This document shows positions 44,965 to 53,105 of a DNA stretch of 64,000 nucleotides, piece by piece; the stretch's first letter is position 1, and the number at the start of each line of letters is the position of its first letter. The notes beneath the pieces were generated by a model that was given only the letters and a program-made list of their open reading frames with translations, had not been told where the DNA came from and ran no database searches. Where the stretch lies: contig NZ_FUHN01000006.1 in assembly GCF_900155555.1 (NCBI RefSeq), positions 1 to 64,000 of the forward strand, read 5' to 3'. Source of the stretch: Mobilibacterium timonense. GTDB lineage: Bacteria; Bacillota; Clostridia; Peptostreptococcales; Anaerovoracaceae. Made by a program: the position numbers and the translations under genes.

Positions 44965-46221
44965 TCAGCGGGTCTCCTGTGATCCTGCCAGGCTCCGCTC
45001 CAGCGCCTTCCAGTCAGCATCCTCTGTTATCTGCCACCTGGTTGTGAACACCGGCTTTCTGCCGCGTTCCAGAATGTACTCTGTGCCGAGCGGCATATAC
45101 AGCACGTCTGACAGAGGCTTTCCAAGTCTCTGAGCCATGCTCTGGCACGTGGCCAGGTCGCTCCCGCCCATGTAGATGTACCTGTCACAGTTGTTGACGA
45201 TGGTCTGCGCGGCCGCCTGCCCGTACATGTACTGCAACTGGGATTCCGACTGCAGGAGGATGGAGACAGAGATCCCTTTTTCTCGAAAGATGGAAATGTA
45301 ATAAGGAAAATCCGGTATCCTGGCACCGGTGGCGAAGTCGTCGCACAGGAGGTGTACCGGGATATCCAGCGTGCCGTCGGGCCTGGATTCCGCGTGCTCG
45401 AAAAGCTCTTTTATCGCATGGGAGTACAATATCCCCGCAAAGGCGTCGAGTGACGGGTTCACCGCAGACGTGGTGACGAAGAGAACTGACTTTTCCCGGG
45501 AAAGGCTCAGGAGATCCAGAGGCGGGCGGCCTCTCATGGCCTGCTGCAGCTGGGGCGTAAAGATCGTGTCCATGGTCACGCTGAGCGATGAATAGATGCT
45601 GCTCGCCGTGCGCATGGGAGCGTAGCGGAACGTTTTCCAGCACTGCCAGGCGAAACTCTCGGGATCCTCTTCAGAAAGCCTGTCGAATATGGTGTCCAGA
45701 GATGTTTCGATGGAGTCTCCTCTGTTGGTGATCCTGAGGCGGCCAAACAGTTCCAGCACATCTGAAAAAGAGGGGCGTGTTCTGACGTGGCACTCGTAAG
45801 CGATGAGGGCCGAGAGGAGCGAGATCGAGGCGGCATCCCAGAAAGGATCCACGCTGGCGGCCGTGGATTTCCGGGGGTCCGCCATTACTATGGACCTTGC
45901 CAGGTGTGTGATGTCGGCCTGCGTGTGCAGGTACATCATGGGGTCGTATGATACATCGCTTTCTTCCGGGGTCACCAGGTTCAGGTCGTATACGGAGTAG
46001 CCCTTTTTCCGGAAGAAGGCCTTGTATTTCTTTACCAGCCGGCGCTTGGTCAGCGTCACGATCAGAGACGTATTTAAGGTTTTGAGCAGGCACATCTCTG
46101 CGTAGCTCATGGTCTTGCCCGCACCGCTGGGGCCCACCACCATAATGTTGTTGTTGAGCTGCGTTTTGCCGGGATCAGTGGAGATCTCGTACCCTTCTCC
46201 GAGGAAAAAATGTTCTTCCAT
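44965..46221 (-). CDS. orphan VirD4/TraG-like ATPase
   Basis: The 418-residue protein has Walker A GPSGAGKT (30-37), a Walker B-like block VHLLCDDFATGARIP (about 289-303) with Asp-Asp in place of Asp-Glu, and the coupling-protein motif ILLQSESQLQYMYG. These identify the VirD4/TraG (TraM-recognition) family that drives DNA or protein substrates into type IV secretion systems. It has no N-terminal membrane helices, and no relaxase, mating-pair or integrase gene lies near it. It may be a relic of an integrative element or a domesticated ATPase. Confidence 0.78.
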   Translation of the reverse strand: MEEHFFLGEGYEISTDPGKTQLNNNIMVVGPSGAGKTMSYAEMCLLKTLNTSLIVTLTKRRLVKKYKAFFRKKGYSVYDLNLVTPEESDVSYDPMMYLHTQADITHLARSIVMADPRKSTAASVDPFWDAASISLLSALIAYECHVRTRPSFSDVLELFGRLRITNRGDSIETSLDTIFDRLSEEDPESFAWQCWKTFRYAPMRTASSIYSSLSVTMDTIFTPQLQQAMRGRPPLDLLSLSREKSVLFVTTSAVNPSLDAFAGILYSHAIKELFEHAESRPDGTLDIPVHLLCDDFATGARIPDFPYYISIFREKGISVSILLQSESQLQYMYGQAAAQTIVNNCDRYIYMGGSDLATCQSMAQRLGKPLSDVLYMPLGTEYILERGRKPVFTTRWQITEDADWKALERSLAGSQETR

Positions 46222-46270
46222 GACCAGTGCCTTTCTCGTGTTTTGCCTTCATCAAATGGATCACTCAGAT

Positions 46271-46987
46271 CTATTTGGCGTTATAGCTCTTTTCAAATGA
46301 GGATATCCACCTGTCTATCTCCCGGTTCACCAGCTTGTCAGCCAGTTCAACATCTCTGTCCCTGATCGCCTGAAGGATCTCATCCAGGTCCAGGCGCATC
46401 CGGTCCGCGGAGCTCTGGCCGTTTCGAACAGAGTAAGAGGAAAACATCCGGTAGATGTCCCCGAACGTGTTGATGATGAGAGGGTAGTAGGGGTTACCGC
46501 TGGCGAGCGCTGCTTCGTGGAAAAAAGAAAAGAACGCCTGTCCGCATTCGGTGGCGGACTGCTCCGGCCCCATTCCACGGAGTATCTCCTCCATGCGGTC
46601 GAGGTCCTGCTCTGTCCTGTTGAGGCAGGAAAGCTTTACTGCCGGCACTTCGATGCCTCGCCTGAACGACATGATCGGCTCCACGGTTTCCTGAGACATG
46701 GGTATGCTGGAATGCTCGAACAGTTCTTTTATAGTGGATGCTGTACCAGTGCGGAGATAATCAGCTACGAAGGTGCCCTTTCTGGGCCTTACTTCAAGTA
46801 ACCCCACGTTCCGCAGGTGGATCACGCTTTGGTGTACGATGCTCTGGCTGACACCAGCGCTCTTTGCCATATCCCTCTCCGGCGGGAGCCGGTCGCCGGC
46901 CTTCAATTCTCCAGACAGTATTTTTTCCCGGAGCTGACCGGTGAAAAGTTCCGTCAGCGTGGGTGTTCTGACCTCGTCTATGCGCAT
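46271..46987 (-). CDS. FadR/GntR-family transcriptional regulator
   Basis: The 238-residue protein has an N-terminal winged helix (LREKILSGELKAGDRLPPERDMAKSAGVSQSIVHQSV) and a C-terminal FCD-type helical ligand domain (about 85-230). The start follows AGAGAGGTAGACA. It is divergent from the redox genes at 47.2 kb, with back-to-back promoters and a perfect palindrome between, so it is probably their regulator and responds to a metabolite of that pathway. FCD proteins often bind carboxylic acids, sometimes with a metal. Confidence 0.85.
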   Translation of the reverse strand: MRIDEVRTPTLTELFTGQLREKILSGELKAGDRLPPERDMAKSAGVSQSIVHQSVIHLRNVGLLEVRPRKGTFVADYLRTGTASTIKELFEHSSIPMSQETVEPIMSFRRGIEVPAVKLSCLNRTEQDLDRMEEILRGMGPEQSATECGQAFFSFFHEAALASGNPYYPLIINTFGDIYRMFSSYSVRNGQSSADRMRLDLDEILQAIRDRDVELADKLVNREIDRWISSFEKSYNAK

Positions 46988-47023
46988 TGTCTACCTCTCT
47001 GAATAATCAGTATTCTGAAATTG

Positions 47024-47053
47024 ATTATACTTGTTCTATTTCTGTGATGTCAA
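47024..47053 (-). promoter_or_regulatory. promoter of the FadR-type regulator gene
   Basis: On the minus strand: TTGACA (47053-47048), an 18-bp spacer and TATAAT (47029-47024). Both boxes match consensus exactly. The start would lie near 47017. Confidence 0.75.
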
Positions 47054-47082
47054 TTGACAGAGCATAGGGGCTCTGTTATATT
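47054..47082 (+). promoter_or_regulatory. promoter of the redox operon
   Basis: TTGACA (47054-47059), a 17-bp spacer and TATATT (47077-47082). Its -35 box directly abuts the -35 box of the divergent promoter, so the two form the 12-bp palindrome TGTCAATTGACA. Confidence 0.78.
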
Positions 47083-47096
47083 TTAGGCAAATAAAC

Positions 47097-47113
47097 CTGT
47101 GATTCAATCACAG
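47097..47113. promoter_or_regulatory. candidate operator of the FadR-type regulator
   Basis: CTGTGATTCAATCACAG is a perfect 8-1-8 palindrome a few bases past the expected start of the plus-strand promoter. A half-site, CTGTGAT, also occurs at 47042-47048, inside the divergent promoter. Confidence 0.65.
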
Positions 47114-47165
47114 AAACAGACAGGATCTCATTGACCCGATCTATTACGTTGAAAGGAGGCAAGGA

Positions 47166-48698
47166 ATGTCAGCAGACTATGATGTTATCGTTATAGGTGC
47201 CGGAAACGGCGGTCTGGCGTCGGCCGCGCTGACCGCAAAGAACGGGCTCAGAACTCTTCTTGTGGAGAAGCACAACATCCCTGGAGGAAGTGCCACCAGC
47301 TTCAGAAGAGGCCGGTTCGAGTTCGAGACGTCACTGCACGAGCTGTGCAATGTGGGCACGGCGGAAAATCCCGGCGGTATCTACAAGCTGTTCCAGATGC
47401 TGGGGGCAGACGTGGACTGGGCGACCGGAATGGACGAGACCTTCCGACTGATCTGTCCGCCGGAAGGCATAGATGTGACGATGCCGTGCGGGATAGAGAA
47501 GTTCTTGGGCGCTCTCGAAAAAGAGGTCCCGGGAAGTGCTCCGAGCATGGTGCAGGTGTTCAAGCTGGCGGGGATGTGCACTCAGGCCCTCGCTGCCATG
47601 GACGAGCCGGGGGCGACAATGGAGACTGTAGAGGAGAAGTTCCCCGACTTTTTCAAGTACGCCGGACATTCGATCACCGAAGTCCTGGACGGTCTCGGGA
47701 TGCCGAAAAAGGCTCAGCGGATAATCACCACCTACTGGCCGTATCTTGGAGCAAACGCCGATGTTCTGGACTTTGCCATATACTCCAGGATGCTCGCCGG
47801 ATATGTTATCTACGGCGCCGGGATGCCGCGGTACCGTTCACACGAGATCTCGCTGGCTCTGGAAAAGGTGATCAGAGACAACGGCGGCGAGATCTGGTAC
47901 AACACCGAGATCACCGAGATACTCGTGAAAGATGGAAAGGCCTGCGGCGTGAAGATCGGAGACAGGGAGTACCATGCGGGCAGCGTGGTGAGCAGCTCGT
48001 ACCCTGATCTGGTGTACGGCTCCATGATCGACGGTGAAGAGGTCCCGGAGAGAGGCGTGAAGCTGGCGAACAGCCGTGAGATCGGACTTTCTTTCCTTAC
48101 AGTCTACCTGGGGATGAACAAGTCCATGGAAGAACTCGGCATCGATACGTATTCCAACTTCATCATGCCGACCACCGACTCGGCGCAGCTCCAGCAGGCC
48201 GCCACAGGAACTCACGATTATTCCGGATATGTGATCATGAACTGCCTGAACAAGCTCATACCGGACTGCACGCCTGAGGGAACGTGCCAGCTCTTCTTCA
48301 CCACTCTTTATTACGGCGGCTGGGACGACGTGACCGATCCGGAGGAATACAGGAAACTCAAAAACGACACCGCAATGAAGATGATCCGCGACTGTGAGAA
48401 GGCGATGGGCATCAGCATCCTGCCGTACATCGAGGAGATAGTCATCGCCGGGCCGCCGACCTTTGCCAGGTACCTCAACACCCCGGAAGGGACACCGTAC
48501 GGCTATCAGGTGACGAAGACGGACTCGTTCATCCAGCGGCAGGTCGAGGAAAAGAGCGAGCAGTTCATAAAGGATCTGTATTTCGTGGGTGCCGCCAGCA
48601 AGAGAGGCGACGGTTACAGCAGCGCTTATCTGTCGGGCATAGATGCCGGAAAAGCTATCCTTGCCAGGGCGAGGGAGAAAGGAGGTCTGGTGAGATGA
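47166..48698 (+). CDS. phytoene-desaturase-like FAD oxidoreductase, copy 1
   Basis: The 510-residue flavoprotein begins with the dinucleotide motif YDVIVIGAGNGGLASAALTAKNGLRTLLVEKHNIPGG and closes with LYFVGAASKRGDGYSSAYLSGIDAGKAI, which wraps the FAD. This is the amine-oxidase/CrtI/CrtISO fold. No carotenoid genes are near, so the name describes fold only. It overlaps the following reductase by 4 nt (ATGA). A close paralog with the same partner follows at 49927. It is inferred to oxidise, reduce or isomerise a C-C bond with electrons passed to or from that partner. Confidence 0.8.
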   Translation: MSADYDVIVIGAGNGGLASAALTAKNGLRTLLVEKHNIPGGSATSFRRGRFEFETSLHELCNVGTAENPGGIYKLFQMLGADVDWATGMDETFRLICPPEGIDVTMPCGIEKFLGALEKEVPGSAPSMVQVFKLAGMCTQALAAMDEPGATMETVEEKFPDFFKYAGHSITEVLDGLGMPKKAQRIITTYWPYLGANADVLDFAIYSRMLAGYVIYGAGMPRYRSHEISLALEKVIRDNGGEIWYNTEITEILVKDGKACGVKIGDREYHAGSVVSSSYPDLVYGSMIDGEEVPERGVKLANSREIGLSFLTVYLGMNKSMEELGIDTYSNFIMPTTDSAQLQQAATGTHDYSGYVIMNCLNKLIPDCTPEGTCQLFFTTLYYGGWDDVTDPEEYRKLKNDTAMKMIRDCEKAMGISILPYIEEIVIAGPPTFARYLNTPEGTPYGYQVTKTDSFIQRQVEEKSEQFIKDLYFVGAASKRGDGYSSAYLSGIDAGKAILARAREKGGLVR

Positions 48699-49885
48699 CT
48701 GAGAGTAAGAGTGTTATGAGCGACGGAGCTTTCAGAGAACAGCTCCAGGAGAGGCGTGACCGCATCGACAGCGCATCTTCGCAGGCACGGAAGAGTTTTC
48801 CTGTAAACGACTTTGCCCGCAGGCTCCATCCGGTCCGCCAGTACATGAAGATCGGCAAGGTCACGGAACTCGAGCCGGGCACAAAGTGCTTCCGGTTCGT
48901 GCCTGATCCGGCCCGGGGGACCGATCAATGTGCACCTTTCTTAGCCGGCCAGTATCTGGATGTATACATCACTATCAACGGGATGACGGTCAGCAGGCCT
49001 TACTCGATTTCCTCCTCGCCGAAGGAAGCAGAGGAAGGCTTCTACGAGCTGACGATAAAATACGTCGATGACGGCCTGGTGTCCAAATATGTTCTGGACA
49101 ACTGGAAAGAGGGGGACGAGGTGGAACTTTCAGGTCCTGAAGGTTCGTTCTTCTATTCACCTCTCCGAGATGCCCGGACGGTCGTATGTCTGGCAGGAGG
49201 AAGCGGCATCACACCTTTCCTGTCTCTCGCCCAGGCCATAGTCGACGGATACGAGGACTTTCAGATGATCCTGCTGTACGGCAGCCGCTCTGAAGACCAC
49301 ATCTTGTACAAGGATAAATTTGATGAGCTGGAAAAGGCCTCAGACAAGATCAAGGTGGTCCACGTCCTTTCTGACGAGGAAAAGGCAGGTTATGAACACG
49401 GATTCATCACCGCCGACCTGATCAGAAAATACGCTCCTTCGAGCGAATATTCCGTGTTCGTCTGCGGCCCTCAGCAGATGTACAGGTTCGTCGACAAGGA
49501 GATCGAAAAGCTTGGTCTCCAGCAAAAGTTCGTGCGCCACGAGCTCTTTGGAGAGATACACGGACCCGCTGGGATGGAAGACTACCCTGGCACGGACATG
49601 CCTGAGGTCAAGATCACCGTCTCCATAAGGGATACGAGAAAGACAGTGACTGGTTCTGTAAATGATTCCGTAATGCAGACCCTGGAGAAAAATGGCATAT
49701 CCGTTCCCGCCAGCTGCCGCAGCGGAGAGTGCGGGCTCTGCAGATCACAGCTGGTTTCCGGTGAAGTGTACGTTCCTAAAGCCGTAGACGGCCGCCGACT
49801 GGCGGACCTCAAATTTGGCGGGATACACCCGTGTGTGACATTCCCGCTGTCGGACCTGGAGATAATAGTGCCGTACGCGAAGTAA
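48695..49885 (+). CDS. flavin/NAD(P)H reductase with 2Fe-2S domain, copy 1
   Basis: The 396-residue protein has a ferredoxin-reductase core: FAD motif RPYSISSSP (about 101-109), nucleotide motif CLAGGSGITPF (165-175) and CGPQQMYRF (258-266). A plant-type 2Fe-2S domain follows at the C-terminus with Cys341, Cys346, Cys349 (PASCRSGECGLCRSQL) and Cys380 (IHPCVTF). This order resembles phenol-hydroxylase or Hcr-type reductases. An unusual N-terminal extension of about 45 residues precedes it. It would shuttle electrons between NAD(P)H and the FAD protein encoded upstream. Confidence 0.85.
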   Translation: MTESKSVMSDGAFREQLQERRDRIDSASSQARKSFPVNDFARRLHPVRQYMKIGKVTELEPGTKCFRFVPDPARGTDQCAPFLAGQYLDVYITINGMTVSRPYSISSSPKEAEEGFYELTIKYVDDGLVSKYVLDNWKEGDEVELSGPEGSFFYSPLRDARTVVCLAGGSGITPFLSLAQAIVDGYEDFQMILLYGSRSEDHILYKDKFDELEKASDKIKVVHVLSDEEKAGYEHGFITADLIRKYAPSSEYSVFVCGPQQMYRFVDKEIEKLGLQQKFVRHELFGEIHGPAGMEDYPGTDMPEVKITVSIRDTRKTVTGSVNDSVMQTLEKNGISVPASCRSGECGLCRSQLVSGEVYVPKAVDGRRLADLKFGGIHPCVTFPLSDLEIIVPYAK

Positions 49886-49926
49886 GTTCAACGATAGGAT
49901 GAAGGAAACGAGCAAGGAGGTCGAAG

Positions 49927-51465
49927 ATGGCACAATATGATGTTATTGTTGTCGGGGCCGGTAACGGTGGCCTTTCGGCGGCCGCTTATCTAGCCAAAGC
50001 CGGCAAGAAAGTCCTGGTGCTGGAGAAGAACAATGCTCCAGGCGGATGCGCTACCAGTTTCCGACGCGGGGATTTTGAATTCGAGGCCACGCTCCACGAA
50101 CTTTGCCAGATGGGAACTGCTGAGGATCCGGGAGCGACTCGGAAATTGCTTGATACTTATGGGCTGGATGTTGAATGGGTACCTGTGAACGAATGTTTCA
50201 ACTCCATCAACACCGATCCGGAGAATGGCTTCAATGTTCAGATGCCGAATGGAGTGGAAGCTTTTCTGGCTGAGATGGAAAAAGAGGTTCCTGGAAGCCG
50301 TCCTTCTATGACCAACGTGATGGAACTTGGAAGAATGCTTAGTGACGGTGTGGGCTGGCTGGCAGAACGCCATAACGAACCTGGCGGTATGGACAAGGTC
50401 AGGATGCTCCTGGAATGGGGCGACCTGATGAAGGTGGTTCCTGTAACTACTGATGAAATGCTTCGACGCATAGGGGTACCAGACAAGGCACGTGAGATCT
50501 TCGAATCTTACTGGGACTACGTGAGTGTGGATTCCACGAAGATGAGCTTTGCTGTATATACTTTCATGACCTATTCATATCTGGTCAGGAGGCCATGGAT
50601 CGCAAGGAACAGAAGCCACGAGATCACTCTGGCTTTTGACCAGCGGATCCGGGACCTTGGCGGCGATATCTGGTACAACACGGAAGTGACGAAAATCGAT
50701 ATCAGTAATGGACAGGTCCATGGCGTAGAGCTGAAGGACAAGACGTATATTGCTTGCGAGAGGGTGATCTCAAACCTCATGCCGACAGTTGTGTTTGATC
50801 GCATGGTGAACTCGAAAGAAGTTCCTGAACGAGATCGGCGTGCAATGAATGCGCGCAGGCTGGCTCAATCTGCCTTTACTATTTATCTGGGACTGGATGC
50901 ATCGGCAGAAGAAATAGGATTACAGGGATATGACACTTTCGTTCGCACTACGGGTGATACACTGAAACAATTCAACAATGCCGCTTCTCTGGATACTCAC
51001 AAAGACTACTGTGTGACGGTGCTAAACAATGCCATACCAGATGCGTCCCGGCCAGGCAGCTGCATGCTACAGTTCAGTAAATTTTATACTGCAGATACCT
51101 TCAAGGATGTTACAGAAGAAAATTATTTCAAGCTCAAGGATAAAATCGCAAAAGAGACGATCATCGACTACGAAAAAGTCAGTGGACTTGACATCAGGGG
51201 TCATATCGAGGAAATCGTGGTAGCTGCTCCTCCAACCTGGGCACGTTATCTGGGAACGCCGCAGGGTGATGTATATGGTTATATGCCGGCGGACTGGGAT
51301 GGAATGTTTCCGCGTGTACAGTCTGGGCACAAAGAAGACTATACGGTTAAGGGACTCCGTTTTGTCGGTGGACACGGTACTCAGATGGATGGATACAGCC
51401 AGGCGTATATGTCTGGCGCAGAGCAGGCTCGGTACATGCTTCTTGATATGAAGGAGGGCTGCTGA
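49927..51465 (+). CDS. phytoene-desaturase-like FAD oxidoreductase, copy 2
   Basis: The 512-residue paralog of the protein at 47166 can be aligned to it from end to end: YDVIVVGAGNGGLSAAAYLAKAGKKVLVLEKNNAPGG, SFRRGDFEFEATLHELCQMGTAEDPG and LRFVGGHGTQMDGYSQAYMSGAEQA. The substrate side differs in the middle third. The start follows CAAGGAGGTCGAAG. Codons are somewhat more AT-rich at third positions than in copy 1. Its partner reductase begins 1 nt after its stop. Confidence 0.8.
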   Translation: MAQYDVIVVGAGNGGLSAAAYLAKAGKKVLVLEKNNAPGGCATSFRRGDFEFEATLHELCQMGTAEDPGATRKLLDTYGLDVEWVPVNECFNSINTDPENGFNVQMPNGVEAFLAEMEKEVPGSRPSMTNVMELGRMLSDGVGWLAERHNEPGGMDKVRMLLEWGDLMKVVPVTTDEMLRRIGVPDKAREIFESYWDYVSVDSTKMSFAVYTFMTYSYLVRRPWIARNRSHEITLAFDQRIRDLGGDIWYNTEVTKIDISNGQVHGVELKDKTYIACERVISNLMPTVVFDRMVNSKEVPERDRRAMNARRLAQSAFTIYLGLDASAEEIGLQGYDTFVRTTGDTLKQFNNAASLDTHKDYCVTVLNNAIPDASRPGSCMLQFSKFYTADTFKDVTEENYFKLKDKIAKETIIDYEKVSGLDIRGHIEEIVVAAPPTWARYLGTPQGDVYGYMPADWDGMFPRVQSGHKEDYTVKGLRFVGGHGTQMDGYSQAYMSGAEQARYMLLDMKEGC

Positions 51466-51466
51466 T

Positions 51467-52687
51467 ATGAAGTACAATTATGACAAAAGTGTTTTGAAGG
51501 GACTGTCGGTAAAGCCTTTTCTCAATCAGGTGAAACTTCGAAATCAAAAAATCAGCGAGGCCCCGGAAGACATGCCGGTATCGGTTTTCAATGCCAACAG
51601 GCTCGCTGCGTCTCTGCATCCTCTGGTTCAGCATACGAAGATCACAGAAGTTACAGACTTTGGCTTTGCCAAGCGTTTTGTCTTGACTGCTGATCCGGAG
51701 AAAGGCACCTCGAAAATGGCTTTTTTCCGCGCTGGCCAGTATGTCAGCGTGTCGCTTCAAATCGGAAATGCGACGCTCAACAAGCCGTATTCGATCTGTT
51801 CCAGTCCGTCAGATGCGCTGAACAGGGAAAATTCCAGTTATACGCTGACAGTAAAGCACAGTGATTCTGGCTATGCTTCTTCATATATTCTGGATAACTG
51901 GAAAGAAGGAGATCGCGTCGATATCAGTGGACCGCTCGGGGAGTTTTATTATCAGGATCTTAGGGATGCGCCGACCGTCGTTGCACTTGCCGGTGGAAGT
52001 GGTATCACGCCGTTCTTTTCCATGGCATCTGCGATTGCAGATGGCATTGAGGATTTTAACATAACGATACTCTACGGAAGCCGAAAAGAGGAAGATATTC
52101 TTTTCAAGAATGAGTTAGACGAAATGGTTTCACGAAGTGATGGAAAGGTTCGAGTTATTTATGTCCTTTCAGATGAGGAAAAGCCGGGCTTCGAGCACGG
52201 TCTGCTGACCGCCGCTCTCATTCGAAAATATGCTCCTGAAGGCGACTATTCGATTTTTGAGTGCGGACCGAAAGCTATGTATCGGTATGAAAACGACGAA
52301 GTTGCGAATCTTGAACTGCCTCGCCGCCGAGTCCGCCAGGAACTTTCCGGCGATGTCACAGATATAGAGAAATACGGAGATCACCCTGAAGACTTCGCGG
52401 ATAAAGAATTTAACGTTACAGTTGATATACGCGGCAAAAAGCAGATGATCTCCTGTGCGGCTGGCACGACATTGCTGGTAGCGATGGAAAGAGCTGGCAT
52501 AAATGCGCCTTCACACTGCCGGAGTGGTAAGTGCGGATGGTGCCGTTCAAAGCTGATCTCAGGTGAATACTATTGCCCGAAGGACGTTGATGGACGAAGG
52601 GCGGCGGATGTCAAATTCAACTGGATACATCCATGTTGTACATTCCCGCTCAGCGATATGGAGATTTGTGTATATCCAGTTGATTAG
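51467..52687 (+). CDS. flavin/NAD(P)H reductase with 2Fe-2S domain, copy 2
   Basis: The 406-residue paralog of the protein at 48695 has the same order of domains: NKPYSICSSPSD for FAD, ALAGGSGITPFFSMA for the nucleotide, ECGPKAMYRYE, and the cluster cysteines in PSHCRSGKCGWCRSKL and IHPCCTF. Two unusual extra cysteines appear in copy 2: one after the cluster (GEYYCPKD) and one next to the last ligand (HPCC). With the FAD protein before it, it completes a duplicated two-gene module. A stem-loop and a strong terminator follow. Confidence 0.85.
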   Translation: MKYNYDKSVLKGLSVKPFLNQVKLRNQKISEAPEDMPVSVFNANRLAASLHPLVQHTKITEVTDFGFAKRFVLTADPEKGTSKMAFFRAGQYVSVSLQIGNATLNKPYSICSSPSDALNRENSSYTLTVKHSDSGYASSYILDNWKEGDRVDISGPLGEFYYQDLRDAPTVVALAGGSGITPFFSMASAIADGIEDFNITILYGSRKEEDILFKNELDEMVSRSDGKVRVIYVLSDEEKPGFEHGLLTAALIRKYAPEGDYSIFECGPKAMYRYENDEVANLELPRRRVRQELSGDVTDIEKYGDHPEDFADKEFNVTVDIRGKKQMISCAAGTTLLVAMERAGINAPSHCRSGKCGWCRSKLISGEYYCPKDVDGRRAADVKFNWIHPCCTFPLSDMEICVYPVD

Positions 52688-52795
52688 TAGATATCAGGCA
52701 GAACGCATGTCTTAAATCGAACTGCGGGCTGCGAGCGTCGGTAAGTGAGCGAAAAATTCACAGGGCTTGTCAGATTTGATCAGGAGATAGACACG

Positions 52796-52834
52796 ATTCC
52801 CGTTGGATCCTGAAAAGGTGGATCCAATGGGAAT
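52796..52834 (+). terminator. long stem-loop after the redox operon
   Basis: A 15-bp stem pairs ATTCCCGTTGGATCC (52796-52810) with GGATCCAATGGGAAT (52820-52834), with one G-T pair. No T-run follows, so it may protect the mRNA 3' end. Confidence 0.5.
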
Positions 52835-52850
52835 TGTTAGTGTATGGCCA

Positions 52851-52901
52851 GGGAGTACAGCTTCGGTGAACAGTTACTGTTCTTCGCGCTGGCTCCCTTT
52901 T
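52851..52901 (+). terminator. intrinsic terminator before the nitrogenase-like operon
   Basis: An extended imperfect hairpin has outer arms GGGAG (52851-52855) and CTCCC (52893-52897), and an inner perfect 7-1-7 palindrome GAACAGT-T-ACTGTTC. TTTT follows directly. Confidence 0.65.
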
Positions 52902-53105
52902 GAGTGCGAAAAAAATCACCATACAAAACAGGCTTAATATTGCAGCGGTATACAGAATGCAAATTTAATAAATTGTATGAATATTAATAAGCTGTTGTAT
53001 AGAATAATCCGAATTAACCAGTGCATATACAGGGTATAGAATATATTCATATGTGAAATAGCTACTGCTGATCGGTTTTGTATTGCAAATATCAATTGAT
53101 ATCAA
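52902..53105 (+). promoter_or_regulatory. AT-rich leader of the nitrogenase-like operon
   Basis: About 200 bp, distinctly more AT-rich than the flanks. It must hold the promoter: several TATA-like boxes occur (TATAGAAT near 53010, TATAGAATATA near 53036), but no single -35/-10 pair stands out. ATATCAATTGATAT (53089-53102) is a perfect 14-bp palindrome ending 3 nt before the first ATG. No Shine-Dalgarno sequence precedes that ATG. Confidence 0.5.

Noticed and set aside
47166..52687. Carotenoid biosynthesis locus
   Set aside because: The FAD proteins have the CrtI/CrtISO fold, but no phytoene synthase or prenyltransferase is present, and each has a reductase partner.
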